Origin: JBELHR01 sp049607205
GTDB lineage: Bacteria; Bacteroidota; Bacteroidia; Flavobacteriales; Flavobacteriaceae
NCBI GenBank assembly: GCA_049607205.1
Contig: JBMYWH010000002.1
Span: 99,432-163,431, forward strand
Length of the DNA: 64,000 nucleotides
Direction: 5' to 3'
Part shown: piece after piece, positions 43,562 to 52,097 of the stretch
How positions within the stretch are numbered: position 1 is the first letter of the stretch
Layout of the letters: every line of letters begins with the position of its first letter
Made by a program: the position numbers and the translations under genes
Notes under the pieces: model-generated
The model's database searches: none
What the model was told of the DNA's origin: nothing
Seen by the model: the letters and a program-made list of their open reading frames with translations, nothing else

Positions 43562-44545
43562 TTAATCGAGGTCATGATTTGGATAATGTACTCCAACCTC
43601 TTTTCTGATTTGGTCTAATACTTCAATGAGATCCAGTGAAAAACTCAAGGGGAGTTCTGGACTTTCCAAAAGCCCTTGGTCAAGACAATTCATGACATGT
43701 TGAGCTTCTAAATGATAGCTGTGACCTGGGAAATTCATCACCTCTAAGGTGCTGCTTTCTTGTTTTTGTTCAATGAATATATCTTCATCAGATTCACGAG
43801 AGAATCTAAGAGCAGCCTGTTCAAAACAAAGTTCTGTGTCATTTTTTGACCAGGCTTCAAAACTCGAATTTAAACTTGCTAGAGCTCCATCCTTATAATT
43901 GAAAATAATAGAGATACTCTCTTCTGAACCCGTTGGGCTATACTGAGCACTGGCTAAGATTTTTTCTGGTTTCCCTAAAAACGACAAAGCCATAAAGACT
44001 GGGTAAATACCTATATCCAGTAAAGAGCCTCCACCCAGGTCAATATTGTATAGCCTATTGTTTGGGTCGTAAGGACCATTAAATAAAAAGTCAGATCTAA
44101 GGAACTTTAAGTCTCCATAGGCCTTGTTTTGAACAAGTTCTAGAGCTTTTCTAAATTTAGGTTTAAATCGAGTCCAAAATGCCTCCATCAAAAATACCTT
44201 ATTCTCTTGAGCGGCTTTAATCATTTCCTTTACTTCTATCGCATTGATTGCAAATGCCTTTTCACAAAGTACATTTTTTCCGGCTTTGATAGCTAAAAGA
44301 CTATGATCTTTATGCAGGGTGTGGGGAGTTGCTATATATACGATATCAACTTGTGGGTCAGAGACGAGTTCTTCATAGCTTCCATAAGCTTTTTCAAATC
44401 CGTGTTTTTCTTTAAATGATGTTGCTTTTGCAATAGAACGAGATGCTACAGCATAGGGTTTTGCGCCCTTAGCAAATCTTAAATCTTCCGAAAATTTTGA
44501 GGCAATTTTGCCACATCCAAGGATGGCCCAGTTGTATGATTTCAT
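43562..44545 (-). CDS. Gfo/Idh/MocA family oxidoreductase
   Basis: 327 residues. N-terminal Rossmann domain with GCGKIA at residues 10-15, then the family-typical DIVYIATPHTLHKDHSLLAIKAGKNVLCEKAF. The C-terminal substrate domain has GGGSLLDIGIYPV. It oxidises or reduces a sugar or related compound with NAD(P); the exact substrate cannot be read from the sequence. Standalone gene between lepA and the START-domain gene. Confidence 0.9.
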   Translation of the reverse strand: MKSYNWAILGCGKIASKFSEDLRFAKGAKPYAVASRSIAKATSFKEKHGFEKAYGSYEELVSDPQVDIVYIATPHTLHKDHSLLAIKAGKNVLCEKAFAINAIEVKEMIKAAQENKVFLMEAFWTRFKPKFRKALELVQNKAYGDLKFLRSDFLFNGPYDPNNRLYNIDLGGGSLLDIGIYPVFMALSFLGKPEKILASAQYSPTGSEESISIIFNYKDGALASLNSSFEAWSKNDTELCFEQAALRFSRESDEDIFIEQKQESSTLEVMNFPGHSYHLEAQHVMNCLDQGLLESPELPLSFSLDLIEVLDQIRKEVGVHYPNHDLD

Positions 44546-44578
44546 AGGGTAAATATAGGGAAGAGAATCAGAATGAGT

Positions 44579-45175
44579 TTACTGTTCACAGATTTCTTTT
44601 AGATCAGCAAAGGCTTTATAGGCCTCCGATGCAATAAAGGAGTTGGTCAAACTTTTAGGAATACTTCCACCAGGGTCAGCGTATAGTTGTTGAATGACCA
44701 TAGATCCATTTTCGTAAGGCTTAACTTCCCAGAATCCGTGAACATTGTTCATCCTTACGACATCCTTTTTGAAGGGAATGCTATCGTAAACAATCCCATT
44801 TATGTGAATTTTAAATCCACCATGGTCTAATTTTTCAAGGCTTATTTCTGATATATTGTCGCGATTTTCAAGAGGCCAAGGAGCTTCATTTTCCATATAA
44901 ACCAGTTCTTTTCCATCTGCACTCTTTATAATTTTATAGTCTACTATGGTCTTATTCCATAGGGTGAGTAGGTCGTAGTCGAGTATATAGTTTTTGATGT
45001 TTTCTGGATTGTTTTTTACAATCATCTGAGCCCTGTATTCTTTAATTTCGGCACCTTCAGAAAGTCTGGTGTAGACCCTTATACCTTTTTTATTGCGTTT
45101 TAGTTCCCAGCCTTGGTGGTTTTGGGCCTGAGCAAGGCCAATAAATAGAAAAAAAAACAGGTGTAAACACTTCAT
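44579..45175 (-). CDS. Secreted START-domain protein
   Basis: 198 residues from ATG 45175: signal peptide (HLFFFLFIGLAQAQ) and one START/SRPBCC lipid-binding domain (GWELKRNKKGIRVYTRL, MENEAPWPLENRDN, GFWEVKPYENGSMVIQQLYADPGG). A longer frame to 45421 runs antisense to the start of dusB and is rejected. Probably periplasmic; ligand unknown. Confidence 0.88.
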   Translation of the reverse strand: MKCLHLFFFLFIGLAQAQNHQGWELKRNKKGIRVYTRLSEGAEIKEYRAQMIVKNNPENIKNYILDYDLLTLWNKTIVDYKIIKSADGKELVYMENEAPWPLENRDNISEISLEKLDHGGFKIHINGIVYDSIPFKKDVVRMNNVHGFWEVKPYENGSMVIQQLYADPGGSIPKSLTNSFIASEAYKAFADLKEICEQ

Positions 45176-45221
45176 ATTTAAAGGTATGAAAAATACAAGG
45201 GGATTAAAAGAGAAATCTTTG

Positions 45222-45229
45222 TATTTTTG
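45222..45229 (+). promoter_or_regulatory. -7 box of dusB promoter
   Basis: TATTTTTG, 19 bases before the TTG start of dusB. No -33 TTG is seen at the usual spacing. Confidence 0.5.
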
Positions 45230-45248
45230 CAGCATAAAAAAATAGATT

Positions 45249-46235
45249 TTGGCAAAAATAGGCGACATAGAATTAGGAGAATTTCCATTATTACTTGCTC
45301 CGATGGAGGATGTGAGTGATCCACCATTTAGAGCATTGTGTAAAGAGCAAGGAGCGGATGTGGTATATACGGAGTTTATTTCTTCTGAAGGTTTGATACG
45401 TGATGCAGCAAAAAGTGTCATGAAATTGGATATTTACGAGAAGGAACGTCCCGTGGGAATTCAAATTTTTGGAGCCAACCTTGAGTCCATGTTAAAAACC
45501 GTGGAGATTGTAGAGAAATCGAATCCTGATATTATTGATATCAATTTCGGTTGTCCTGTTAAAAAGGTGGTATCAAAAGGGGCAGGAGCTGGAATCTTAA
45601 AAGACATCGATTTGATGGTGAAATTGACTAAAGAAATGGTCAATCACACTAAATTACCGGTGACAGTTAAAACAAGATTAGGTTGGGATCATGATTCTAT
45701 TCGAATCGTTGAAGTAGCCGAACGCCTTCAGGATGTTGGAGCAGCAGCGATATCTATACATGGTAGAACACGTGCTCAAATGTATAAGGGTGAAGCCGAT
45801 TGGACTCAAATTAAAGCCGTTAAGGAAAACCCTCGTATGCATATTCCTGTGTTTGGAAATGGAGATGTGGATACACCGGAAAAAGCAATGCTAATGAGAG
45901 ATGAATATGGTCTTGATGGCGCTATGATTGGTAGAGCGAGTATAGGTTACCCATGGTTCTTTAGAGAGGTGAAGCATTTTTTTGAAACAGGAGAGCATTT
46001 AGATCCTCCAACGATGGAAGAGCGTGTTGAGATGGCGCGTCGTCATTTAGAAATGTCAATTGACTGGAAAGGAGAAGCACTTGGTGTTTTAGAAACCAGA
46101 CGTCATTATGCAAATTACTTCAAAGGAATTCCTCATTTTAAGGACTATCGTTCTAGGTTAGTGACTGAGTTTAAACCGGAAGATGTTTTTGCTGTACTTG
46201 ATGAAGTAGCTGATAAATTTGGTGTGAGCCGTTAA
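45249..46235 (+). CDS. dusB: tRNA-dihydrouridine synthase, DusB type
   Basis: 328 residues. Start is TTG: the frame from TTG gives (M)AKIGDIELGEFPLLLAPMEDVSDPPF, the complete family N-terminus, and no ATG exists before it. The flavin barrel shows INFGCPVKKV (the conserved active-site Cys), VKTRLGWD and IHGRTRAQMYKG. Reduces uridines of tRNA with FMN and NADPH. Divergent from the START gene, convergent on the permease gene. Confidence 0.95.
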   Translation: MAKIGDIELGEFPLLLAPMEDVSDPPFRALCKEQGADVVYTEFISSEGLIRDAAKSVMKLDIYEKERPVGIQIFGANLESMLKTVEIVEKSNPDIIDINFGCPVKKVVSKGAGAGILKDIDLMVKLTKEMVNHTKLPVTVKTRLGWDHDSIRIVEVAERLQDVGAAAISIHGRTRAQMYKGEADWTQIKAVKENPRMHIPVFGNGDVDTPEKAMLMRDEYGLDGAMIGRASIGYPWFFREVKHFFETGEHLDPPTMEERVEMARRHLEMSIDWKGEALGVLETRRHYANYFKGIPHFKDYRSRLVTEFKPEDVFAVLDEVADKFGVSR

Positions 46236-46246
46236 GGCTACTAAAG

Positions 46247-47455
46247 TTAAGCTTGCTCAATAAGCTTAGTGTTAATTCTACTGGCAGCAATTTGAGCCGC
46301 GATATAACCTAAAACGGAAATGGTCATCCATACTACTACAAAATTAGTCCATTCGAATTCTACTGGGTAGGGAAGCGTAGAGGTAATCATAAATAGTTTA
46401 AATTGTTTTTGAAGTATCAAGAGAATGATACTGATGGCTAGACCTATATACAATCCAACTTGAGTGAGTAAGAAGCCTTGAAGAATGAAAATTCTTTTGA
46501 TGTCTTTGACTCTCGCCCCTAAGGCTGTTATGGTTTTGAGGTTTTGTTTCTTATCAAGTATCATCATTATGATGGCTCCGATTACATTGAAAAGAGCGAT
46601 GATGACTATAAAAGTAAAGATCAAATAGGAGACTAAGTTTTCCGTATTGAGCATTCGGTAGAAGACATCGTTAAGTTCTTGTCTAGTCTTGATCTGATAA
46701 GCTGGGCCTAATGTTTTTATTAATGTATTTCGAAATTCCTTTGCATCAACAGCAGGGGCTAGTCTTAGGTCGATTTGAGAAATTTCATTAGGCTGAATTC
46801 CCAATAGTTTTTGTATAGTTGCAAGATTCGTAAAGACATAGTTTTGATCTAATTCTTCCGAGCTGGCGAATACTCCTATTGCCTGAGTATCCACAAGGTT
46901 AAAGGCTTGTTGCACGTTGGAGATATAACCTTGACCAGGTTTAGGTACTAAGATTCTTAAGGGGTCCCCGTAGTTGAGTATCCCTAGAGCAAGCTGTCCC
47001 GAAATCCCATTTCCGACAACAACCTTATCATTTACATCTTCTTGAACCCAATTTCCAACGATGAGGTTTCTAGGTATGTTGGAAGTGTTTTTGAATTGAT
47101 CATCAACTCCTTTTAAATAAGCAACTACTTGTTTGTTTCTATAGTTATAAAAGGCCCTTTCTTCCACAGCTTTACTAAAACTAGTGATTCTTGTGTCCTT
47201 ACTTAATATAGAGTCTAAGTCGCTGTCAAATAAGAAGGTTTTCCCTTCTTTAATACTGATTCTTAAATCGGGATCTGAGGCATTTATAAAAGAAAGACTA
47301 AATGTTTTGAGTCCTGAAAATCCTGCTAATACAATGGATAGTGCTAAGGTCCCCACTACAACACCAATCACAGCAATACCAGCAATGATATTTATTGCGT
47401 TGTTAGAGCTTTTTGAAAAGAGATAGCGCTTGGCTATGTATAAGGGGAAGTTCAA
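46247..47455 (-). CDS. Lipoprotein-releasing-type ABC permease (LolE/FtsX family)
   Basis: 402 residues with the MacB/FtsX plan: one N-terminal helix (NIIAGIAVIGVVVGTLALS), a periplasmic domain of about 200 residues, and three C-terminal helices. The start codon is TTG (47455), directly after the rbfA stop (TAA TTG), so translation is probably coupled. Likely role is release of lipoproteins from the inner membrane; the ATPase is not nearby. Confidence 0.88.
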   Translation of the reverse strand: MNFPLYIAKRYLFSKSSNNAINIIAGIAVIGVVVGTLALSIVLAGFSGLKTFSLSFINASDPDLRISIKEGKTFLFDSDLDSILSKDTRITSFSKAVEERAFYNYRNKQVVAYLKGVDDQFKNTSNIPRNLIVGNWVQEDVNDKVVVGNGISGQLALGILNYGDPLRILVPKPGQGYISNVQQAFNLVDTQAIGVFASSEELDQNYVFTNLATIQKLLGIQPNEISQIDLRLAPAVDAKEFRNTLIKTLGPAYQIKTRQELNDVFYRMLNTENLVSYLIFTFIVIIALFNVIGAIIMMILDKKQNLKTITALGARVKDIKRIFILQGFLLTQVGLYIGLAISIILLILQKQFKLFMITSTLPYPVEFEWTNFVVVWMTISVLGYIAAQIAASRINTKLIEQA

Positions 47456-47848
47456 TTATTGCTTTTTGCGTTTCGGTAATATTTCGGGATTCAAAATAGG
47501 GTTTTCATCACGACCTTGCAAGGATTCATTAAGGGCATCGATATAATCTAAAGAATCATCTCCATAAAACATCAATTCAGGCATTCTTCTAAGCTGATGT
47601 CTTGTCTTCTGAGCCATTTCGTTTCGAATCGCTGGAGTATTAGATTTAATACCTTCAACGATTTCATCTCTTTTTTCAGAAGGGAATACACTTAAATATA
47701 CTTTTGCTTGAGATAAATCCGAGGTCACAGAGACCTTAGTAACAGAAATAATTACTCCTTTCATTCCATCTCTTGCCGCTGCTTGTAATATGTCAACAAG
47801 GTCTTGTTGTAAGACTCCCGCTATTTTTTTCTGTCTATTCGTTTCCAT
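47456..47848 (-). CDS. rbfA: 30S ribosome-binding factor A
   Basis: 130 residues from ATG 47848. KH-like fold with the family start ETNRQKKIAGVLQQDL and the late RHQLRRMPELMFYGDDSLDYI. Helps mature the 16S rRNA 5' end. The 17 extra codons upstream are not used: the -7 box TACCTTTG ends four bases before this ATG, giving a nearly leaderless mRNA. Confidence 0.93.
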   Translation of the reverse strand: METNRQKKIAGVLQQDLVDILQAAARDGMKGVIISVTKVSVTSDLSQAKVYLSVFPSEKRDEIVEGIKSNTPAIRNEMAQKTRHQLRRMPELMFYGDDSLDYIDALNESLQGRDENPILNPEILPKRKKQ

Positions 47849-47852
47849 ATTG

Positions 47853-47860
47853 CAAAGGTA
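47853..47860 (-). promoter_or_regulatory. -7 box of rbfA promoter, leaderless arrangement
   Basis: TACCTTTG followed by CAAT and the ATG; transcription should begin at or within a base or two of the start codon. Confidence 0.55.
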
Positions 47861-47886
47861 AAACATTAATTTATAAAAAGAATGTT

Positions 47887-47894
47887 TATTTTTG
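47887..47894 (+). promoter_or_regulatory. -7 box of mce promoter, nearly leaderless
   Basis: TATTTTTG ending seven bases before ATG 47902. It is divergent from and only 26 bases from the rbfA box, so the two promoters share their upstream DNA. Confidence 0.55.
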
Positions 47895-47901
47895 GTCACG
47901 T

Positions 47902-48300
47902 ATGGATAAAATAGAACATTTAGGTATTGCTGTAAAGGACTTAAACCAAGCTATTTCGAATTATGAAATGCTTTTAGGGACGCCTTGCTATAAGCAAGAA
48001 GATGTGCCTAGTCAAGGGGTGAGAACCGCGTTTTTTCAGTCTGGACCGAATAAAGTTGAATTATTAGCCGCTACAGATGAAAATAGTCCTATTTTTAAAT
48101 TTTTAGAGAAAAAAGGGGAAGGAATACATCATGTGGCTTTTGCTGTAGACGATATTCTAAAGGAAATGCAGAGACTTAAGAAGGAAGGTTATCGACTTTT
48201 AAGCGATCATCCAAGTCCTGGAGCTGATGGTAAATTGATTTGTTTCGTGCACCCTAAAGATAGTAATGGAGTATTAATGGAATTGTGTCAAGATATTTAA
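47902..48300 (+). CDS. mce: Methylmalonyl-CoA epimerase
   Basis: 132 residues, standard length, from ATG 47902. Two vicinal-oxygen-chelate modules with the metal ligands in IEHLGIAV (His), GIHHVAFAV (His) and GVLMELCQD (Glu). Interconverts methylmalonyl-CoA epimers in propionate and branched amino-acid breakdown. It opens the mce-ftsX-DUF3098-uppP-truB operon; the mutase is not in the window. Confidence 0.94.
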   Translation: MDKIEHLGIAVKDLNQAISNYEMLLGTPCYKQEDVPSQGVRTAFFQSGPNKVELLAATDENSPIFKFLEKKGEGIHHVAFAVDDILKEMQRLKKEGYRLLSDHPSPGADGKLICFVHPKDSNGVLMELCQDI

Positions 48301-48304
48301 ACCT

Positions 48305-49183
48305 ATGTCAAATTCATTCGAAAATTATCAAAAGAGGAGGTTAAAAGGTTCCTACCTTTCAGTGACCTTGTCAATGACTATTGTGTTATTTGTCATCGGA
48401 GCCTTGGGGCTTGTGGTTCTGAAATCTACCACGATAAGTAATTATTTTAAGCAACAATTGGCGATGAGCATCTTTATTAAGGATGGAGTCCCTCAAAAGA
48501 ATATCGATCAATTTGTAAAAACTTTGTCTTCAGAAGACTTTGCTTCTAGAGTAGTTTTTACCTCTAAAGATCAAGCCGCTGAAACCTTTACAGAGGAACT
48601 AGGGGAGGACTTTATTAGTTTTTTAGGGGATAATCCTTTAAAAAACACGGTTGATCTTTATTTAAAACCAGATTATGTTCGTGTTTTTGCGATGGAAGAT
48701 ATAGAGAAAGAGTTAATGAAAAATAGTTTTGTTTACGAGCTTTCCTATGACAAACCATTAGTTTCTTTAATGAATAAAAACATTAAGAAAATCTCGTTCT
48801 ATACGCTTGTGATTTGTGGATTTTTCACGTTGATTTCAGTAGTTTTGATTAATAGCTCATTGAGACTATCGGTATATTCTAAGCGATTTACGATAAAGAC
48901 CATGCAGATGGTGGGTGCGACTAAAAGTTTTATTCGAAGACCTTTTATTTGGCAAAATGTGAAACTGGGAATTGTTTCTTCATTTATAGCCTGCGCGGCT
49001 CTTTCTGCCTTGATCTATAAAATCAACGCCTTCTTTCCAGAGCTTTTACTCTTGCAAGAGAGAGAAGTCCTTATAAGTGTTGGATTAGGGGTATTTGTTG
49101 TTGGGGTCTTAATTTCTAGCCTAAGTACTTTCATCGCGACCACAAGATTTCTAAATTTGCAAACAGAAGAATTATACAATTAA
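48305..49183 (+). CDS. ftsX: Cell-division protein FtsX
   Basis: 292 residues: short cytoplasmic N-terminus, one membrane helix (SMTIVLFVIGALGLVVL), a periplasmic domain (about 60-165) and three C-terminal helices. The ISxxNLRLSVYSKRFTIKTMQMVGATKSFIRRPF region (here SSLRLSVYSKRF, MQMVGATKSFI) is typical. Activates peptidoglycan hydrolases at the septum together with FtsE, which lies elsewhere. Four bases after mce, three before the DUF3098 gene. Confidence 0.93.
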   Translation: MSNSFENYQKRRLKGSYLSVTLSMTIVLFVIGALGLVVLKSTTISNYFKQQLAMSIFIKDGVPQKNIDQFVKTLSSEDFASRVVFTSKDQAAETFTEELGEDFISFLGDNPLKNTVDLYLKPDYVRVFAMEDIEKELMKNSFVYELSYDKPLVSLMNKNIKKISFYTLVICGFFTLISVVLINSSLRLSVYSKRFTIKTMQMVGATKSFIRRPFIWQNVKLGIVSSFIACAALSALIYKINAFFPELLLLQEREVLISVGLGVFVVGVLISSLSTFIATTRFLNLQTEELYN

Positions 49184-49186
49184 ATT

Positions 49187-49432
49187 ATGGCCAAAAAACA
49201 ATTAAAGAATCAATCCCCATTTTTATTCGGGAAACGCAATTATACTTTTATGCTAATCGGTTTAGCAGTGATCTCTTTAGGGTTTATTTTGATGGCCGGA
49301 GGAGGAAGTGATGATCCAGATTTCTTCAATGAAGACATTTATAACTTCAGAAGAATTCGATTAGCACCTACTTTGGTACTCATTGGTATCGCCATTGAGT
49401 TTTATGCAATTTTATTAAAGCCGAATAAATAA
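49187..49432 (+). CDS. DUF3098 two-helix membrane protein
   Basis: 81 residues with two membrane helices (FMLIGLAVISLGFILMAGGG and LAPTLVLIGIAIEFYAIL) joined by the typical acidic SDDPDFFNEDIYNFRRI loop. Bacteroidota-specific family that regularly lies between ftsX and uppP. Its stop overlaps the uppP start by one base. Function unknown, presumably cell envelope. Confidence 0.88.
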   Translation: MAKKQLKNQSPFLFGKRNYTFMLIGLAVISLGFILMAGGGSDDPDFFNEDIYNFRRIRLAPTLVLIGIAIEFYAILLKPNK

Positions 49433-50244
49433 TGAATTATTTATATACGATTATTCTTGCCATCATAGAGGGCTTGACTGAGTATTTACCTGTGAGTTCT
49501 ACAGGGCATATGATTATAGGTTCCTCTTTTATGGGAATTGCCAGTGACGATTTCACAAAACTCTTCACTATAGTCATTCAATTGGGAGCCATTTTATCGG
49601 TGGTAATTTTATACTGGAAAAGATTTTTCCAATCATGGGATTTTTATTTTAAGCTTTTTGTAGCTTTTATTCCGGCAGTGGTTCTAGGGCTATTGTTTAG
49701 TGATTTAATCGATTCGTTTTTAGAGAATGTTTTGGTGGTAGCTACCACGCTTATCTTAGGAGGGCTGATCTTGTTAAGAGTTGACTCATGGTTTGATACC
49801 GATTCCTTAGAAGGTGTGGACTCTTCTGAGCAAATAAAGGACATGTCATATTTGACAGCCTTAAAAATTGGTTTTTTTCAATGTTTAGCGATGATCCCTG
49901 GTACCTCTAGATCTGGTGCGACTATAGTTGGGGGATTGACCCAAAAACTCTCTCGAAAAGCTGCAGCGGAATTTTCGTTTTTTCTTGCTGTACCCACCAT
50001 GTTGGGAGCAACGGCTAAGAAATCCTTAGATTATTATTTAGATGGATTTACCTTGAGTTCTGATCAGGTGAATTATTTGATTTTAGGGAATATTATTGCA
50101 TTTGTTGTAGGTTTAGTAGCTATTAAAACCTTTATCGACTTTTTAACCAAGAATGGTTTTAAGGTTTTTGGATATTATAGAATTATCGTAGGAATTTTGA
50201 TTTTCTTAATCCATTTCTTTGTTAAACCCTTAACTGTAGTTTAA
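49432..50244 (+). CDS. uppP: Undecaprenyl-diphosphate phosphatase
   Basis: 270 residues, about eight membrane helices. Both catalytic motifs are visible: EGLTEYLPVSSTGH (residues 14-27) and PGTSRSGAT near residue 160. Recycles the lipid carrier for peptidoglycan synthesis. Overlaps DUF3098 by one base and is followed by truB one base after its stop. Confidence 0.96.
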   Translation: MNYLYTIILAIIEGLTEYLPVSSTGHMIIGSSFMGIASDDFTKLFTIVIQLGAILSVVILYWKRFFQSWDFYFKLFVAFIPAVVLGLLFSDLIDSFLENVLVVATTLILGGLILLRVDSWFDTDSLEGVDSSEQIKDMSYLTALKIGFFQCLAMIPGTSRSGATIVGGLTQKLSRKAAAEFSFFLAVPTMLGATAKKSLDYYLDGFTLSSDQVNYLILGNIIAFVVGLVAIKTFIDFLTKNGFKVFGYYRIIVGILIFLIHFFVKPLTVV

Positions 50245-50245
50245 T

Positions 50246-50941
50246 ATGCTGACAGGTGAACAATATAAAGAGGGTCAATTAATCCTTATTGATAAACCAT
50301 TAGATTGGACTAGTTTTCAGGTGGTAAATAAGGTGAGATGGTTGATTCGAAAGGAATTTGGTTTTAAGAAATTAAAAGTAGGTCACGCAGGGACCTTAGA
50401 TCCGCTTGCCACTGGCTTGTTAATCCTTTGTACGGGTAAATTCACCAAGAAGATTGAGCAATATCAAGGACAAGAAAAAACCTATACAGGTAGTATCACT
50501 CTTGGAGCGACTCGTCCAAGTTATGATATGGAAACCGAAATTGACCAGACCTTTGAGTTTGACCATATCAGTGCAGAACGTTTAGAAGAGGCAAGAAATA
50601 GCTTTATTGGAAAGATAGACCAAGTACCTCCTATTTTCTCAGCCTTAAAAAAAGATGGTAAAAAACTTTACGAATTGGCTAGAGCTGGTGAGTCTGTTGA
50701 AATTAAGTCGAGACCTATTGAGATTTTTGACTTTGTGTTTACCAAGGTTGAATTACCATTAATTGAATTTGAAGTTACGTGTTCAAAAGGAACCTATATT
50801 AGATCTTTAGCTCATGATCTAGGGAAGCGTTTAGATAGCGGAGCTTATTTATCTGCTCTAAGGCGAACCAAAATTGGACAATTTGACGTCAAAGATGCAC
50901 TTAGCATTGAAGAATTCTCTAAGCCATTTATGCAATCATAA
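50246..50941 (+). CDS. truB: tRNA pseudouridine-55 synthase
   Basis: 231 residues, the short form without a C-terminal PUA domain. The catalytic Asp is in GHAGTLDPLATG (Asp52) and the later KGTYIRSLAHDLG fits the family. Makes pseudouridine 55 in tRNA. Last gene of its operon; the final six bases overlap the convergent gene. Confidence 0.95.
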   Translation: MLTGEQYKEGQLILIDKPLDWTSFQVVNKVRWLIRKEFGFKKLKVGHAGTLDPLATGLLILCTGKFTKKIEQYQGQEKTYTGSITLGATRPSYDMETEIDQTFEFDHISAERLEEARNSFIGKIDQVPPIFSALKKDGKKLYELARAGESVEIKSRPIEIFDFVFTKVELPLIEFEVTCSKGTYIRSLAHDLGKRLDSGAYLSALRRTKIGQFDVKDALSIEEFSKPFMQS

Positions 50942-51412
50942 ATAGCGATCATACCAAGATTCCTCGATAGGAAGTTCCCAATTTTCACGGTAGTCTTGGA
51001 GTTTCGTGATTAGGTTATTAAACACGACTGTTTTAGCAGTAACCGATCTATTTTTTATAAGTTTTTTGAAGTCTTTGAGCTCCTTATACTGAATGTATTG
51101 CCCTTGCTTAAAGCTAACATTCATTCTGTCAAGTAAGGATATATCATATTGTGCCTCTAGTTTGAGTATACAAGAAGCAGTTTGATCGATAACTTTATTC
51201 ATCTGACTTTTGTTTTCAAAATGTATCGCAAACACGATAAAACGCTCGTAAGGAAGATCGATTTCCATTTGAATATCGAAAGCTTCAAGCATCTGATTTT
51301 TAAAAGCCTCAAGTTCCTCTTTTATTTGAGGTAGTTCTTGAGGATAAAATTTTCGGGAACTAGGATAAATATAGACGTGATCGTCTGCTTGAAATTCTTC
51401 AAAAAGTTGCAT
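50936..51412 (-). CDS. Conserved flavobacterial protein of about 160 residues
   Basis: 158 residues, mixed alpha/beta, no signal peptide, no Walker motif. Resembles a Flavobacteria family often listed as 'ABC transporter ATPase' despite lacking any ATP site; that label should not be copied. Conserved-looking stretches are VYIYPSSRKFYPQEL and ISLLDRMNVSFKQG. Three bases after the thioredoxin-like gene on the same strand, so probably one operon. Function unknown. Confidence 0.75.
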   Translation of the reverse strand: MQLFEEFQADDHVYIYPSSRKFYPQELPQIKEELEAFKNQMLEAFDIQMEIDLPYERFIVFAIHFENKSQMNKVIDQTASCILKLEAQYDISLLDRMNVSFKQGQYIQYKELKDFKKLIKNRSVTAKTVVFNNLITKLQDYRENWELPIEESWYDRYL

Positions 51413-51415
51413 GTT

Positions 51416-52021
51416 CTATTTTTTCTGCAAAGTTAACTGAATTAAATCACATAACTCAGTTTCTACAGATTTTCCACCATCTTTATTATACCAAGACTGG
51501 AGTTCAATTTGTCCCTCTTTGGTAAGGGATTTGTATAGACGGATGTATTTATCCACAATTTTTTGAGCCTCTTTTGGTCGAGGTCCCCAGGTAAACATTA
51601 GATTTAAATCACTGTCTAAAGCTATAAGTTTCGGGATGGATTTACTACCTCTTGTGAGAAATAAATTCATAAGCTCAGGATGTTGATCACGATGAACAAT
51701 TCGCAGTTCCACTTTTGAACAATTCGAAGACATCTTTTTTAAAATAGGAAGTGTTTGAGCAGCATCACCGCACCAAGGCTCAGTAATTACCAGCCATGTG
51801 TAAATTGGAGTGGTATCCGAGATAGAATCGCGATGAAACTTAGTGAGTTCAAATTTCTTCTCGATGCGATTCATACGACTCTGATTCAATTTTAAATAGT
51901 TGATCAAAGCCAAATCTTTTTCTGGTCTATGGAGCTCCTTGTTTAGGGTCATTCCATGAGAAATCTTATAGTCCGAATAGGACAAGCTACATGCTAAAGC
52001 TTTTTTTATAATTGATTTCAT
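51416..52021 (-). CDS. Thioredoxin-like protein lacking the CxxC site
   Basis: 201 residues of the Thioredoxin_9 type. The active-site region reads ITEPWCGDAAQTLP, so only the first Cys of the usual CxxC remains and the second is Ala. The IPKLIALDSDLNLMFTWGPRP stretch holds the cis-Pro loop. Such proteins occur in Firmicutes and Bacteroidota with unknown roles; a bacilliredoxin-like or one-Cys reaction is possible. Pairs with the downstream 158-residue protein. Confidence 0.82.
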   Translation of the reverse strand: MKSIIKKALACSLSYSDYKISHGMTLNKELHRPEKDLALINYLKLNQSRMNRIEKKFELTKFHRDSISDTTPIYTWLVITEPWCGDAAQTLPILKKMSSNCSKVELRIVHRDQHPELMNLFLTRGSKSIPKLIALDSDLNLMFTWGPRPKEAQKIVDKYIRLYKSLTKEGQIELQSWYNKDGGKSVETELCDLIQLTLQKK

Positions 52022-52097
52022 ATTCCTTAAATTCTTCTTACTAATTTAGAAAAGAAAATTGGATTTCAAAAGAAATGTTTACAATCTGTATGTTAAG

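Noticed and set aside
45176..45421. N-terminal extension of the START-domain protein
   Set aside because: It is antisense to the dusB start and would hide the clear signal peptide that begins at 45175.
50936..51412. 'ABC transporter ATPase' label for this family
   Set aside because: No Walker A, Walker B or signature motif is present.
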